NCBI GenBank assembly: GCA_002409625.1 | Contig: DHNY01000010.1 | Span: 155,131 to 219,130 of the forward strand | DNA length: 64,000 bases | Direction: 5' to 3' | DNA from: Anaerolineaceae bacterium UBA5404 | GTDB lineage: Bacteria; Chloroflexota; Anaerolineae; Anaerolineales; Anaerolineaceae | Shown: in pieces, positions 26,064 through 35,404 of the stretch | Layout of the letters: every line of letters starts with the position of its first letter | How positions within the stretch are numbered: the stretch's first letter is position 1 | Notes under the pieces: generated by a model | Database searches by the model: none | The model's input: only the letters and a program-made list of their open reading frames with translations | What the model was told of the DNA's origin: nothing | Translations under genes and position numbers: made by a program

Positions 26064-27050
26064 ATGGAAAATAGCCAAATCATGATGCAACAGCCTAAAA
26101 TAATCGAGGCATTTAAACAAGGTTTTCAAACAGTTTCACAAAGAATTTACCTTGTTTTGTTCCCATTATTTTTAGACTTGCTGTTTTTGTTTGGACCAAA
26201 AATAAAGATCGCAAAATGGTTTGAAACATTTATCAACAATATGCCCTTACCACCTTTGGCAGAGAATTTGAAAGCACAATGGCTGCTCATTATCGAACAA
26301 ATGAAAACCGCTGCTCAAAACTACAATCTGTTAACCGTCTTGAGGACCAAGCCAATAGGGTTACCCTCACTTTACTCAGATCGCATTTTTGAGGATTTTC
26401 TGATTAGAAACAACTTGGTCGTTGAAACGCATTCCTTTGGTCAAGTTTTTTTGTTTTTTGCCCTTCTTTCTCTGATCGGCATTGGCATAACCGTTTTCTT
26501 TTACAAGTCAATTGCCATGGCTACTCTAGTTAAACCAGAGCCAGCTGACAGATTTAAAGCAGCAAAAGTGTTTCTTAACTTTCTGGTAATACCATTCGCA
26601 TTTTTTGCTCTGTTGCTAGTCCTTTTTTTGCCAGGTATGTTTATTGTCAGTCTTGCCACAGTCTTTATTCCAATGCTTGGAAGTTTGCTTCTTATCGGTT
26701 TATTGATGCTGTTGATTTCCGTGCTAATACCAGTCGTGTTTACACCGCATGGCATCGTTTTTAACAATATGACTTTCAAAAGTGCATTACAGCAAAGCAG
26801 GCACATTGTTAGGCAAACCAGAGGCAAATCTTCTATTTTCCTTTTGCTCGCCATTGGAGTCAGTTTTTTTGGTAACATGCTTTGGAATCTGCCCAAGGAT
26901 GGGTCATGGATGCTCATCGTAGGCGCTGTTGGTCACGCCCTTATAACGACAATCATTTTAGTCGCAAGTTTTTACTTTTTTCTCGATGCACAAAAATGTG
27001 CATCACAAGTTTTCGAAATCGATATTGAGCCAGATCGTGTGGCGCAATAA
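26064..27050 (+). CDS. Polytopic membrane protein upstream of gyrB
   Basis: 328 residues with about six spans: one near residues 27-42, a soluble loop of about 90 residues, then spans near 130, 175, 210, 265 and 295. The soluble loop is rich in aromatic and basic residues. The C-terminal half resembles general multi-span proteins without a catalytic signature, so I cannot name a family. gyrB follows 14 bp after its stop, so it probably shares the gyrB transcript. Confidence 0.65.
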   Translation: MENSQIMMQQPKIIEAFKQGFQTVSQRIYLVLFPLFLDLLFLFGPKIKIAKWFETFINNMPLPPLAENLKAQWLLIIEQMKTAAQNYNLLTVLRTKPIGLPSLYSDRIFEDFLIRNNLVVETHSFGQVFLFFALLSLIGIGITVFFYKSIAMATLVKPEPADRFKAAKVFLNFLVIPFAFFALLLVLFLPGMFIVSLATVFIPMLGSLLLIGLLMLLISVLIPVVFTPHGIVFNNMTFKSALQQSRHIVRQTRGKSSIFLLLAIGVSFFGNMLWNLPKDGSWMLIVGAVGHALITTIILVASFYFFLDAQKCASQVFEIDIEPDRVAQ

Positions 27051-27064
27051 AATGGAGTAATACA

Positions 27065-28978
27065 TTGAGTAAACAAATTGAACATTATGACGCAGGGGAT
27101 ATTCAAGTTCTTGAAGGACTTGAAGCTGTACGACGCCGCCCGGGCATGTATGTTGGTGGAACTGACGTAAAAGCATTACATCACCTCATTTACGAAGTTG
27201 TCGACAACTCAGTTGATGAAGCCTTGGCTGGTTATTGTGACCTGATTCAAATCATTATTCACGATGATGAAAGTGTTACCGTTCGAGATAACGGTCGTGG
27301 TATCCCTGTGGACATTCATCCGGAAAAGAAAGTGTCCGCCCTACAAGTTGTTATGACTGTTTTGCATGCCGGTGGGAAATTTGGCGGCGGAAGCTATAAA
27401 GTTAGTGGTGGTTTGCATGGTGTCGGTGTTTCTGCTGTAAATGCGTTATCTGAATGGTGTGAAGTAACCGTTCGACGCGACCATAAAATCTATCATCAAC
27501 GCTATGAAAAGGGCATCCCTCAAAGTGATGTCAAAGTTGTTGGTACTTTTAAAGAAAATTACACTGGCACCGAAACGACTTTTCGCTTTGACCGATCCAT
27601 CTTCCTTGAAGAAGCAAGTTTTAAGTTTGAAACTTTAGTTAATCGTTTCAGAGAAATGGCATTTGTTACCCGAGGGGTTAGCATTCAACTGATTGATGAG
27701 CGAGTTGGTAAAGAGACAACCTTTCACTTCGAAGGCGGCATCGCCTCTTTTGCAAGATACGTAAATCGAAACCGCACGCCAGTCCACCCTATTATCAAAG
27801 GTGAAAAAGATGTTGAAGGTGTTGGCATTGAATTTGCCGTTCAATACACTGATTCCTATTCTGAATCGGCGTATGCCTTTGCAAACACCATCAACACCAC
27901 CGATGGTGGCACCCACCTCACCGGTTTGCGTGCCGCTGTAACCCGAAGCATTAACGACTACGCCCGAAAAACTGGCTTGCTAAAAGAAAATGAAGCTAAT
28001 TTTGGTGGCGATGATACCCGCGAGGGTTTGACAGGAATTATTAGCATCAAACACCCTGACCCGCAGTTTGAAAGCCAAACGAAAGTCAAGCTGATGAATC
28101 CCGAAGTTCAAACCTACGTGCAACAGGTTGTTGGCGAAAGTTTTGCCGCATTCCTGGATGAGAATCCTTCTGCTGGACGCGCGATTGTACAAAAATGTCT
28201 CACCTCCGCGCGTGCCCGCGATGCTGCCAAAAAAGCGCGCGATCTGGTCATTCGTAAATCAGCTCTTGAAAGCATGACCTTGCCGGGCAAACTTGCAGAC
28301 TGTTCAGAGCGTGATCCACAAAAAACTGAGCTTTATATCGTTGAGGGTGACTCTGCAGGTGGTTCTGCCAAACAAGGCCGTGACCGCCATTTTCAAGCCA
28401 TTCTGCCGCTTCGGGGAAAGATTTTAAACACCGAGCGCGCCCGACTCGACAAGATATTAGGCAATCGTGAGGTTCGCGCTATGATTTCCGCTTTGGGAAC
28501 AGGCATTGGAGAAAGTTTTGACCTTAAAGGTTTGCGTTACCACCGGGTGGTTATTATGACCGACGCGGACGTTGATGGTGCACACATTCGCACTTTGTTG
28601 CTCACTTTCTTCTTCCGATACATGCCTGATCTCATCCACGAAGGTCACCTGTATATCGCACAACCACCACTGTACAGGATAAGTTCTCGTGGAAACATTA
28701 AGTATGCCTATGATGAAGATGAACGAGAGGCAATCATCAAAGAATTTGGTGGTATTTCACGTGTGAATATTTCGCGCTACAAAGGTCTTGGTGAAATGAA
28801 CCCGGAACAGCTTTGGGAAACAACCATGAACCCAGAAAATCGCACCATGTTCCAGGTAAACATTGAGGACCTTGCCGAGGCAGATCAAACATTTGGAATG
28901 CTTATGGGTGCAGAAGTACCCCCCCGACGTCGTTTCATTCAAACGCATGCCAAAGAGGTGCGCAACCTGGATATTTAG
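27065..28978 (+). CDS. gyrB: DNA gyrase subunit B (TTG start)
   Basis: ATPase subunit of the type II topoisomerase that introduces negative supercoils. The GHKL ATPase is shown by EVVDNSVDEALAG, DNGRGIPVDIHPEKK and GGLHGVGVSAVNALS. The TOPRIM domain has IVEGDSAGGSAKQGRDR and DADVDGAHIRTLLL; the tail YKGLGEMNPEQLWETTM is standard. The QTK loop (ESQTKVKL) is present. Length (637) matches short GyrB lacking the Gram-negative insertion. Start is TTG 27065 with GGAG seven bases before. gyrA is not in the window. Confidence 0.96.
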   Translation: MSKQIEHYDAGDIQVLEGLEAVRRRPGMYVGGTDVKALHHLIYEVVDNSVDEALAGYCDLIQIIIHDDESVTVRDNGRGIPVDIHPEKKVSALQVVMTVLHAGGKFGGGSYKVSGGLHGVGVSAVNALSEWCEVTVRRDHKIYHQRYEKGIPQSDVKVVGTFKENYTGTETTFRFDRSIFLEEASFKFETLVNRFREMAFVTRGVSIQLIDERVGKETTFHFEGGIASFARYVNRNRTPVHPIIKGEKDVEGVGIEFAVQYTDSYSESAYAFANTINTTDGGTHLTGLRAAVTRSINDYARKTGLLKENEANFGGDDTREGLTGIISIKHPDPQFESQTKVKLMNPEVQTYVQQVVGESFAAFLDENPSAGRAIVQKCLTSARARDAAKKARDLVIRKSALESMTLPGKLADCSERDPQKTELYIVEGDSAGGSAKQGRDRHFQAILPLRGKILNTERARLDKILGNREVRAMISALGTGIGESFDLKGLRYHRVVIMTDADVDGAHIRTLLLTFFFRYMPDLIHEGHLYIAQPPLYRISSRGNIKYAYDEDEREAIIKEFGGISRVNISRYKGLGEMNPEQLWETTMNPENRTMFQVNIEDLAEADQTFGMLMGAEVPPRRRFIQTHAKEVRNLDI

Positions 28979-29011
28979 TGTCAAGCAGCTCTGGTAGCCA
29001 GTGAAAATCAT

Positions 29012-30199
29012 ATGACCGAACGAAAAATATTACACCTTGATCTTGACGCATTTTTCTGTTCAGTCGAAGAACTCTTAGACCCCAGTCTTGTTGGAAAACC
29101 TTTCGTCGTTGGAGGCAGTCCGCAAGGTCGTGGGGTCATTGTTTCTGCGTCTTATGCTGCCCGTATGTATGGTGTGCGTACTGCGATGCCATCCGGTCGC
29201 GCCGTAAGACTATGCCCAGATTTAATCTTTGTAAGACGCGACCACCCTGCATACAGCACTTATTCACGAAAAGTGATGAATATCCTAAAAGAAATCACCC
29301 CGCTGGTGCAACAAGTATCGGTTGACGAAGCTTTTATTGATGTTTCTGATATCCAATTACCCATCCAATCCATCTGCCAGGATATCCAGTCCCGGATTGA
29401 CCGCGAAACCAAACTTCCCATTTCAATCGGTGCGGGAACCAGTAAAATGATTGCTAAAATCGCAAATAATATCGGCAAATCCCGTGTTCGCACTGGTAAA
29501 GCACCAAGATCAATCAACATTATTCCACCAGGCAAAGAAGCGGCATTCCTGGCGCCACTTGATATCCAGGAAATGTGGGGTGTTGGACCAAAAACCGCAG
29601 AACGCCTTCGCTCACGCGGTTTCAAAACCATCGGGGATATTGCTGATGCTGATCCAGAACTATTAAAGACTTATTTTGGCAAATATGCAGAAGTGATGCA
29701 AAAACGTGCCTTAGGCATTGATCACTCAGAGGTGCATACCGACCACGAAGCCAAATCGGTTAGTAATGAGACAACGTTCAGACAAGACTCAGAGGAAATC
29801 CTTTTTCTAAAAAACACACTTATGCGACTTTCTGACAAGGTTGCGTACCGTTTACGAAAAGATAACCAGGCTGGAAAAGTTGTATCGATCAAAGTAAGGT
29901 ATTCTGACTTCACCACTTTTACACGCCAAAAAGCATTGGGTCGATTGACCAATGTTGGCGACGAAATATTTGAGCATGCTTTTGATTTGCTCAACAAAAA
30001 CCTGTCACCCGGGCGTCCAGTTAGACTTTTGGGTGTGGGCGTATCAAACCTCGAAGAACCTTACGCGCAATTGGAATTATTTGACGAAAGCCCTCTAAAA
30101 AAGCAAGAATTAACCCAAGCCATTGATGAGCTCAAAGATAAATTCGGGAAAGATGTTGTTTTTAGGGCAAATAAACTTAAACAAAACAAAACAAACTAA
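29012..30199 (+). CDS. dinB: DNA polymerase IV (Y-family)
   Basis: Translesion polymerase. The catalytic segments are HLDLDAFFCSVEELLDPSL at the N-terminus, SYAARMYGVRTAMPS, and SVDEAFIDVSD with the two metal acidic residues near position 105. A helix-hairpin-helix thumb (MWGVGPKTAERLRSRGFKTIGD) and a little-finger domain follow, ending with the likely clamp-binding QLELFDE. Length 395 is normal. Placed 33 bp after gyrB. Confidence 0.95.
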   Translation: MTERKILHLDLDAFFCSVEELLDPSLVGKPFVVGGSPQGRGVIVSASYAARMYGVRTAMPSGRAVRLCPDLIFVRRDHPAYSTYSRKVMNILKEITPLVQQVSVDEAFIDVSDIQLPIQSICQDIQSRIDRETKLPISIGAGTSKMIAKIANNIGKSRVRTGKAPRSINIIPPGKEAAFLAPLDIQEMWGVGPKTAERLRSRGFKTIGDIADADPELLKTYFGKYAEVMQKRALGIDHSEVHTDHEAKSVSNETTFRQDSEEILFLKNTLMRLSDKVAYRLRKDNQAGKVVSIKVRYSDFTTFTRQKALGRLTNVGDEIFEHAFDLLNKNLSPGRPVRLLGVGVSNLEEPYAQLELFDESPLKKQELTQAIDELKDKFGKDVVFRANKLKQNKTN

Positions 30200-30213
30200 G
30201 ATGAGGTAGAGCA

Positions 30214-30894
30214 ATGGTCTTTTCATTTTTTCAAAATTTAAAATCAAAGAAATCTAAACCCGGTTCAGCAGGTATGCCTGAAAAACTTGAAGACTATATG
30301 GAACATGCTTTAAGCATTCCAGGCTGGGTTGATAATGATGAATTAAGCTATAAAGCCAGGATAACAGAGAAACTCCCTCAAGACGCCGTCATCGTAGAAA
30401 TTGGATGCTTTTTGGGGCGTTCAACCGTGCTTATGGCTGGCGTACGCAAAATCATTGGAAATGGGGTTGTCCACGTTGTTGATCCCTTTGATGGATCGGG
30501 TGATGCCTTTTCGGTACCATTTTATAAACTCATAACCAACAAAATAGACCAACCCATTCTCGACGAATTCAGGGAACATATACAAAACGCAGGCTTAGAA
30601 GACTATGTGATCGTTCACAAAGGTACTGCCGAATCAGTTGTAAACCAGTGGACGGAACCAATAGATATGTTGATTTTGGATGGCGACCAGTCGCCTAAAG
30701 GTGCCAGATCCGCTTACGAATTATGGCAACCCTTTTTAAAACCCGGTGGCTACATTTGTTTGCATAATTCTGGCGATAAAATTTATTTACCTGGACACGA
30801 TGGTCACAGACGTATTTTCTTGGAAGAAATAAAAGAACCTGCTTATTCAGAAATCCATACTGAAAAGAAAACCAGTTTCGCAAGGAAAAACTAA
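30214..30894 (+). CDS. Class I SAM-dependent methyltransferase
   Basis: 226 residues. The SAM-binding glycine motif is VIVEIGCFLGRSTVLMAG (about residues 57-74), followed by HVVDPFDGSG and the acidic DMLILDGDQSPKGARSAYELW, then FLKPGGYICLHN. This is the Methyltransf_24 type, often found in cell-surface sugar or natural-product modification, but the target is unknown. AGGTAGAG ribosome site; 14 bp after dinB, so possibly cotranscribed. Confidence 0.82.
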   Translation: MVFSFFQNLKSKKSKPGSAGMPEKLEDYMEHALSIPGWVDNDELSYKARITEKLPQDAVIVEIGCFLGRSTVLMAGVRKIIGNGVVHVVDPFDGSGDAFSVPFYKLITNKIDQPILDEFREHIQNAGLEDYVIVHKGTAESVVNQWTEPIDMLILDGDQSPKGARSAYELWQPFLKPGGYICLHNSGDKIYLPGHDGHRRIFLEEIKEPAYSEIHTEKKTSFARKN

Positions 30895-30970
30895 ATAATA
30901 CGCCAAAAGACTGTGTAATTTGTGGATACTTTTAATGAAAATTTGAGGTTTACTTTTTTTAGAGCTTTGG

Positions 30971-30976
30971 TATAAT
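30971..30976 (+). promoter_or_regulatory. -10 box of tRNA-Thr
   Basis: Perfect TATAAT ten bases before the tRNA; a TTTACT-like -35 lies 16 bp upstream. Confidence 0.6.
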
Positions 30977-30986
30977 CTTGCCACAC

Positions 30987-31059
30987 GCCAACGTAGCTCA
31001 GTCGGTAGAGCAGACGCTTCGTAAGCGCCCGGTCGGGGGTTCGATTCCCTTCGTTGGCT
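30987..31059 (+). tRNA. tRNA-Thr (anticodon CGT)
   Basis: All four arms fold: acceptor GCCAACG/CGTTGGC (7 bp), D stem GCTC/GAGC, anticodon loop TTCGTAA giving CGT (reads ACG), T arm with TTCGATT. There is an A28-C42 mismatch in the anticodon stem and two G-T pairs in the T stem. CCA is not encoded. A terminator follows. Confidence 0.93.
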
Positions 31060-31063
31060 AGAA

Positions 31064-31094
31064 AAAAGAGGCTGCCTTTGTGACAGCCTCTTTT
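31064..31094 (+). terminator. Terminator between tRNA-Thr and acetate-CoA ligase gene
   Basis: AAAAGAGGCTG / CAGCCTCTTTT, 11-bp perfect stem with a 9-nt loop; symmetric A/T flanks, so it can serve both the tRNA and the convergent gene. Confidence 0.8.
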
Positions 31095-31123
31095 GCTTCT
31101 ACCATTCTTTCCTGCAAATTGCT

Positions 31124-33220
31124 TTACTTCAAAATAGCTCGGCTATCCAGTGCAACAACGCCTTCCCCATCAGGATAGACAATCAAGGGGTTGATTTCAA
31201 TTTCATCAATTTGCGGGTTATCTATTGCTAATTGGCTCAATCTGGCGATAACATCAACAACAGCGTTCTTATCACCGGGTTTAGAGCCTCTAAAGCCTTT
31301 CAGCAATCTGCCAGCAATTGTGCTGTCGATCATATCTTGGATGTCGTCATGTGACAACGGTGCAATTTTGAAGTTGATATCCTTCAAAAGCTCGACCATT
31401 GTGCCACCCATACCAAACATGATCATTGGTCCAAAGGTCGCATCACGGCGCATGCCCACAATCACTTCCTGTCCTTTGGCTGCCATTTTCTCAACCATAG
31501 CTCCTTCGATCTTAGCTTCGGGAGCGACCTTCTTAATATGCGCCAACAAATCATCAAAAGCTACGCGCAGTTCTTCTTCAGATTGAATGTTAAGCTTAAT
31601 GCCCCCCGCATCAGACTTGTGCAATAGACCTTCAGCAACAATTTTCAGTACCACTGGAAAACCACATTCCTTTGCGATTTCAACAGCTTCCTCTGCCGTT
31701 CTTGCCAGGTCACCAGGCACATTGGGAATGTTGTAAGCTTCGAGCATGATACGTGATTCATATTCACCAACCGCTTTGCGATCACCGACCAACTTCATCG
31801 CAGCTGCCATCTTGTTAGTGTCTACATCTTTTACCTCAACCGCTTCAAAAGCCTTACCAGCTAAAAAGGTTTTGTAATCCCACAAACCTTTCAAGGCTGG
31901 TCCAACCTGGTCAGGATAAGCAAACACCGGCACACCGGCTTTATTGAGCGCTTGTTCAGCTTCCAGCGTACTCTTTTTACCAGTCAAAATAGCAATCAGC
32001 GTTTTATTGGATTTTTTATTTATTTCAATCCAAGACTGAGCAACCGCCGGGGTATCAACCAATGCTTGTGGCACAAGTATAGGCATCAAAACGTCCACAC
32101 CATCATCGGCATCCAAGTTTTCCAAACTCCAAAGGTAATCTTCTGGAGAAACCGAACCAAGCATATCCACAGGGTTAGAAACCTGAGCACTTGGGTTTAG
32201 CTTTGTGCGCAATTTTGCTTGTACTTCAGGCGCAATTTGAGCCAGCTGATAGCCATAAAAATCAAGGCTATCGGCTGCCAATGCGGCTGCCCCACCGGCG
32301 TTGGTTGTCATCGCAACACGTTTACCCTTTGGCAAAGCTTGGGTGCCCAAAGTCCATGCCACAGTGAAAAGTTCACTTAGAGTTTGCACTTCTATCACAC
32401 CAGCTTGCTTCAATGCGGCTTGGTAAGCAGCGTAGGATCCCGCTAAAGAACCCGTATGGGAGCTGACTGCTTTAGCGCCGGCTTCGTTTTTGCCAGCCTT
32501 AAGGAAAACAATAGGTTTCTTTCGGGAAACTTCTCTGCTAACTTTGATAAAACGTTGCCCGTCTGTAAGCCCCTCAGTATAAACAGCTATAACCTTTACA
32601 TTTGGATCATCGCCAAGGTACTCGATCATATCAGTTTCATTGACATCCATTTGATTTCCTAAACTGGCAAAATGGGAAAAACCGATGTGCGAATCCAGAA
32701 CAAGATCAACAACACCACCGCCAAGCGCGCCTGATTGTGAAACGAAGGCGATTGGTCCCGCGTCGGGCATGCCTTTGATAAAGGTCGAATTAAGCCCGGT
32801 ATACATGTCCATCGTGCCCACGCAGTTTGGTCCAATAATGCGCATACCGTAAGAACTGGTCAATTCTTTGAGCTTGCGTTCAATTTCAGCCCCTTCCGCG
32901 CCTAATTCTTTAAAACCACCGGTAATAATGACAGCTGCTTTAATGCCTCTTTCGCCAACCGCGGTCATGGTTTCCATAATCATGGTCACTGGCAAAACGA
33001 CCACAGCTAATTCAACTGGATCGGGAACATCAGTGATGGATGGGTAAACCTTTAGTCCCAAAATCTCATCGGCGTTAGGATTGACAGGATAAATCTTTCC
33101 TTCAAAGCCATAAGTCAACAAGTTTTTGACAATGCCATAGCTTAGTTTTTTGGGATTAGTGGAAGCGCCTAAAATAGCCACGCCTTTAGCTTTAAAAAAT
33201 GGTGCCAGAGAAGAACTCAT
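31124..33220 (-). CDS. acd: ADP-forming acetate-CoA ligase (fused alpha-beta)
   Basis: Conserves energy by converting acetyl-CoA (or other acyl-CoA), ADP and Pi to acetate, CoA and ATP; typical of fermenting anaerobes. Order: CoA-binding domain (VAILGASTNPKKLSYGIVKNLL), ligase domain (AFVSQSGALGGG, VSSHTGSLAGSY with the probable phospho-His), then a C-terminal ATP-grasp domain from about residue 465 (GFPVVLKIVAEGLLHKSDAGGIKL, VEKMAAKGQEVIVGMRRD, IEINPLIVY). 698 residues, the one-chain alpha-beta type. Monocistronic. Confidence 0.92.
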   Translation of the reverse strand: MSSSLAPFFKAKGVAILGASTNPKKLSYGIVKNLLTYGFEGKIYPVNPNADEILGLKVYPSITDVPDPVELAVVVLPVTMIMETMTAVGERGIKAAVIITGGFKELGAEGAEIERKLKELTSSYGMRIIGPNCVGTMDMYTGLNSTFIKGMPDAGPIAFVSQSGALGGGVVDLVLDSHIGFSHFASLGNQMDVNETDMIEYLGDDPNVKVIAVYTEGLTDGQRFIKVSREVSRKKPIVFLKAGKNEAGAKAVSSHTGSLAGSYAAYQAALKQAGVIEVQTLSELFTVAWTLGTQALPKGKRVAMTTNAGGAAALAADSLDFYGYQLAQIAPEVQAKLRTKLNPSAQVSNPVDMLGSVSPEDYLWSLENLDADDGVDVLMPILVPQALVDTPAVAQSWIEINKKSNKTLIAILTGKKSTLEAEQALNKAGVPVFAYPDQVGPALKGLWDYKTFLAGKAFEAVEVKDVDTNKMAAAMKLVGDRKAVGEYESRIMLEAYNIPNVPGDLARTAEEAVEIAKECGFPVVLKIVAEGLLHKSDAGGIKLNIQSEEELRVAFDDLLAHIKKVAPEAKIEGAMVEKMAAKGQEVIVGMRRDATFGPMIMFGMGGTMVELLKDINFKIAPLSHDDIQDMIDSTIAGRLLKGFRGSKPGDKNAVVDVIARLSQLAIDNPQIDEIEINPLIVYPDGEGVVALDSRAILK

Positions 33221-33309
33221 TTATTTACTCCTAAAAGTTATTTTGCGCGTTTATTATACCAAGTCAATTTACTAAGGATGCCAAAACGCGAAAATTGCTT
33301 TAAGTCATT

Positions 33310-33315
33310 TATAAT
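33310..33315 (+). promoter_or_regulatory. Consensus -10 box, leaderless start of helicase-nuclease cassette
   Basis: Perfect TATAAT, seven bases before ATG 33323. It lies inside the longer open frame starting at 33278, which argues that 33323 is the true start. Confidence 0.5.
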
Positions 33316-33322
33316 CATATTA

Positions 33323-35404
33323 ATGGATGCTGCATTAAGCACAATTTTGAGTAGTGACAATAAAATCTTTCTGCATGGTGAAGCCTGTTCAGGAAAGACC
33401 GGATTTGGGTGTCAAAGACTCAAGTATTTGCTTTCGGAAATGAAAGGTGAACCTGAGGGAATCCTCGTTTTAGTTTCTCAACGCTCTCTTGCATCTCCTT
33501 ATCAAGAAGCCCTCAAACAAGTAAAAACCTATCGTAAATCAGAGGTCAGCATTCTTACCATGAGTGGTCTTGTTCGACGCATGGTCAACTTGTTTTGGCC
33601 ACTTATTGGTCATATCTCCGGTTTTTACCGACCTTACGAACCACCCAGTTTCTTGACCTTGGAGACATCCCAATATTACATGGGTCGCATTGTTGATCCG
33701 ATGATTTTGAAAGGCTATTTTTCGACGGTTAGCCTCACCAGAAACCGTCTGCTCAGTCAACTTGTTGATAACTTAAATAAAGCTGCCATTGTTGGATTTC
33801 CATACACCGAAATTGGCAAACGTTTGAGCGAAGCCTGGGTTGGCCAAGAGAGCCAAAAACGAGTTTATGAAGACGCCCAAGAAGCGGTCAATGCCTTTCG
33901 CGCTTTTTGCTTGCAAAATAATTTGTTGGACTATTCCTTACAAGTCGAGCTTTTTAAGGATTTGCTTTGGACGAATCCTATTTTTCGCCAGTATCTTAAC
34001 CGCCAGTATGTGCATTTAATTTACGATAATGCCGAAGAAGATCCCCCTTATGTTCACGATATTATTGCGGATTGGTGGAAAGATTTCAAATCTGCTTTGG
34101 TTATTCAAGATGATATGGCGGGTTATCACAGCTTTTTAGGCGCTGATCCACAATCCGCTTCCAGGTTTAAAACGCTTGCTGAAAAAAGCATCCATTTACA
34201 AAACAATACGCAAGATGCCTTTCAAAAACGCGAGATGGCTGCGACAATCATTGACTATCGGAAGCCTTTACAATTCAAACTTGAAGATATCCACTCCTTT
34301 ATAAAACAACCCGATCAAAGAGTACGTTTTTATCCCGAATTATTGGAACTAGTTGCGCGTGACATAACAGAAAAAGTACATGGTGGCGTATCTCCAAACG
34401 GGATTGTCGTCATTTCACCTTTTGTTTCAGATTCAACCATTTTTACGCTTGGGCATGAGCTGGCAAAAAACAACATAAATCTTCGCTCATTGCGCCCTTC
34501 AACCTCCTTGAGAGATGAACCGGTTATCCAAACCCTGATTTTATTTGCAATTCTTGCTCATCCTGAATGGGACTTGAGTCTTGATACCTACCGCATTACA
34601 TCCGTTTTGGCTCATGCAATTCCAGAATTTGACTTGGTACGCGCTCACCTCATTACAAAACATATGCAATCCACGCAATCAGGCAAACTGCCCCACCTGG
34701 CTGATTTACCACAACAAATAAGCGATCGATTGAATGAGGAACAAAAAGACCGCTATCTGACATTAACAAATTGGATTGAAGAAAACAAGGGCGTTAATTT
34801 TTTGGATGATTTCTTCAGTCGGCTTTTCGGTGAATTGCTTTCACAACCTGGCTTTGGTTTTCATCTTAACCTTGAAAGTGGAAGCACAACCGCCAAACTT
34901 ATTACATCTTATAAAAAGTTTAGAGCTTCGTTCGGTTATCAAATTGAAATAGATCAAAGCGAATTGGCAAAAGAATTTGTTAAAAGTGTTGAATCCGGCT
35001 TATTGGCGGCAACCTTCGTTGATGATAAAAGCGAAGACGATGTAAACGCCATCTTAATCACACCGGTCATGAGCTTTTTAGGACTTAATCAAGCGGTTGA
35101 TTATCAGTATTGGCTAAACATTGGCAGTTCAGGCTGGTATGAACGCCTCGAACAGCCCCTAACCCACCCGATTGTGCTTAGCCGTCGCTGGCAAGTCGGT
35201 GAAAAATGGACCGCAGAGCATGACCAAAAACTAAGCCGCGAAAATTTAGAAAAAACGCTGCATGGTCTGTTCAATCGCTGCCGTAAGGAAGTTTTTTTGG
35301 CAAACTCCGATTTTAGTGAATCAGGCATGGAAGAAAAAGGTCTTCTTACATTGCACATCCAGGCACTTTTTAGACGAGCCTTAAAGGAAATGCAAGATGA
35401 CTAA
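33323..35404 (+). CDS. Degenerate SF1 helicase-like protein (AddB/AdnA-like scaffold)
   Basis: 693 residues from ATG 33323. The Walker A motif is intact (HGEACSGKTGFG). The following motif Ia (GILVLVSQRSLASPY) fits SF1 helicases, but the Walker B region reads YDNAEEDPPY instead of DEAQD, and later motifs are hard to find. This matches the inactivated helicase half of AddB/RecC-type proteins, which contact DNA and scan for recombination hotspots. No nuclease domain is attached; that is a separate gene two positions downstream. Its stop overlaps the next start by eight bases. The family is inferred from context and weak motifs. Confidence 0.7.
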   Translation: MDAALSTILSSDNKIFLHGEACSGKTGFGCQRLKYLLSEMKGEPEGILVLVSQRSLASPYQEALKQVKTYRKSEVSILTMSGLVRRMVNLFWPLIGHISGFYRPYEPPSFLTLETSQYYMGRIVDPMILKGYFSTVSLTRNRLLSQLVDNLNKAAIVGFPYTEIGKRLSEAWVGQESQKRVYEDAQEAVNAFRAFCLQNNLLDYSLQVELFKDLLWTNPIFRQYLNRQYVHLIYDNAEEDPPYVHDIIADWWKDFKSALVIQDDMAGYHSFLGADPQSASRFKTLAEKSIHLQNNTQDAFQKREMAATIIDYRKPLQFKLEDIHSFIKQPDQRVRFYPELLELVARDITEKVHGGVSPNGIVVISPFVSDSTIFTLGHELAKNNINLRSLRPSTSLRDEPVIQTLILFAILAHPEWDLSLDTYRITSVLAHAIPEFDLVRAHLITKHMQSTQSGKLPHLADLPQQISDRLNEEQKDRYLTLTNWIEENKGVNFLDDFFSRLFGELLSQPGFGFHLNLESGSTTAKLITSYKKFRASFGYQIEIDQSELAKEFVKSVESGLLAATFVDDKSEDDVNAILITPVMSFLGLNQAVDYQYWLNIGSSGWYERLEQPLTHPIVLSRRWQVGEKWTAEHDQKLSRENLEKTLHGLFNRCRKEVFLANSDFSESGMEEKGLLTLHIQALFRRALKEMQDD

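Noticed and set aside
33278..33322. Upstream start at 33278 for the degenerate helicase
   Set aside because: It would contain a perfect -10 box in its coding part and adds 15 residues unlike the family; 33323 is preferred.
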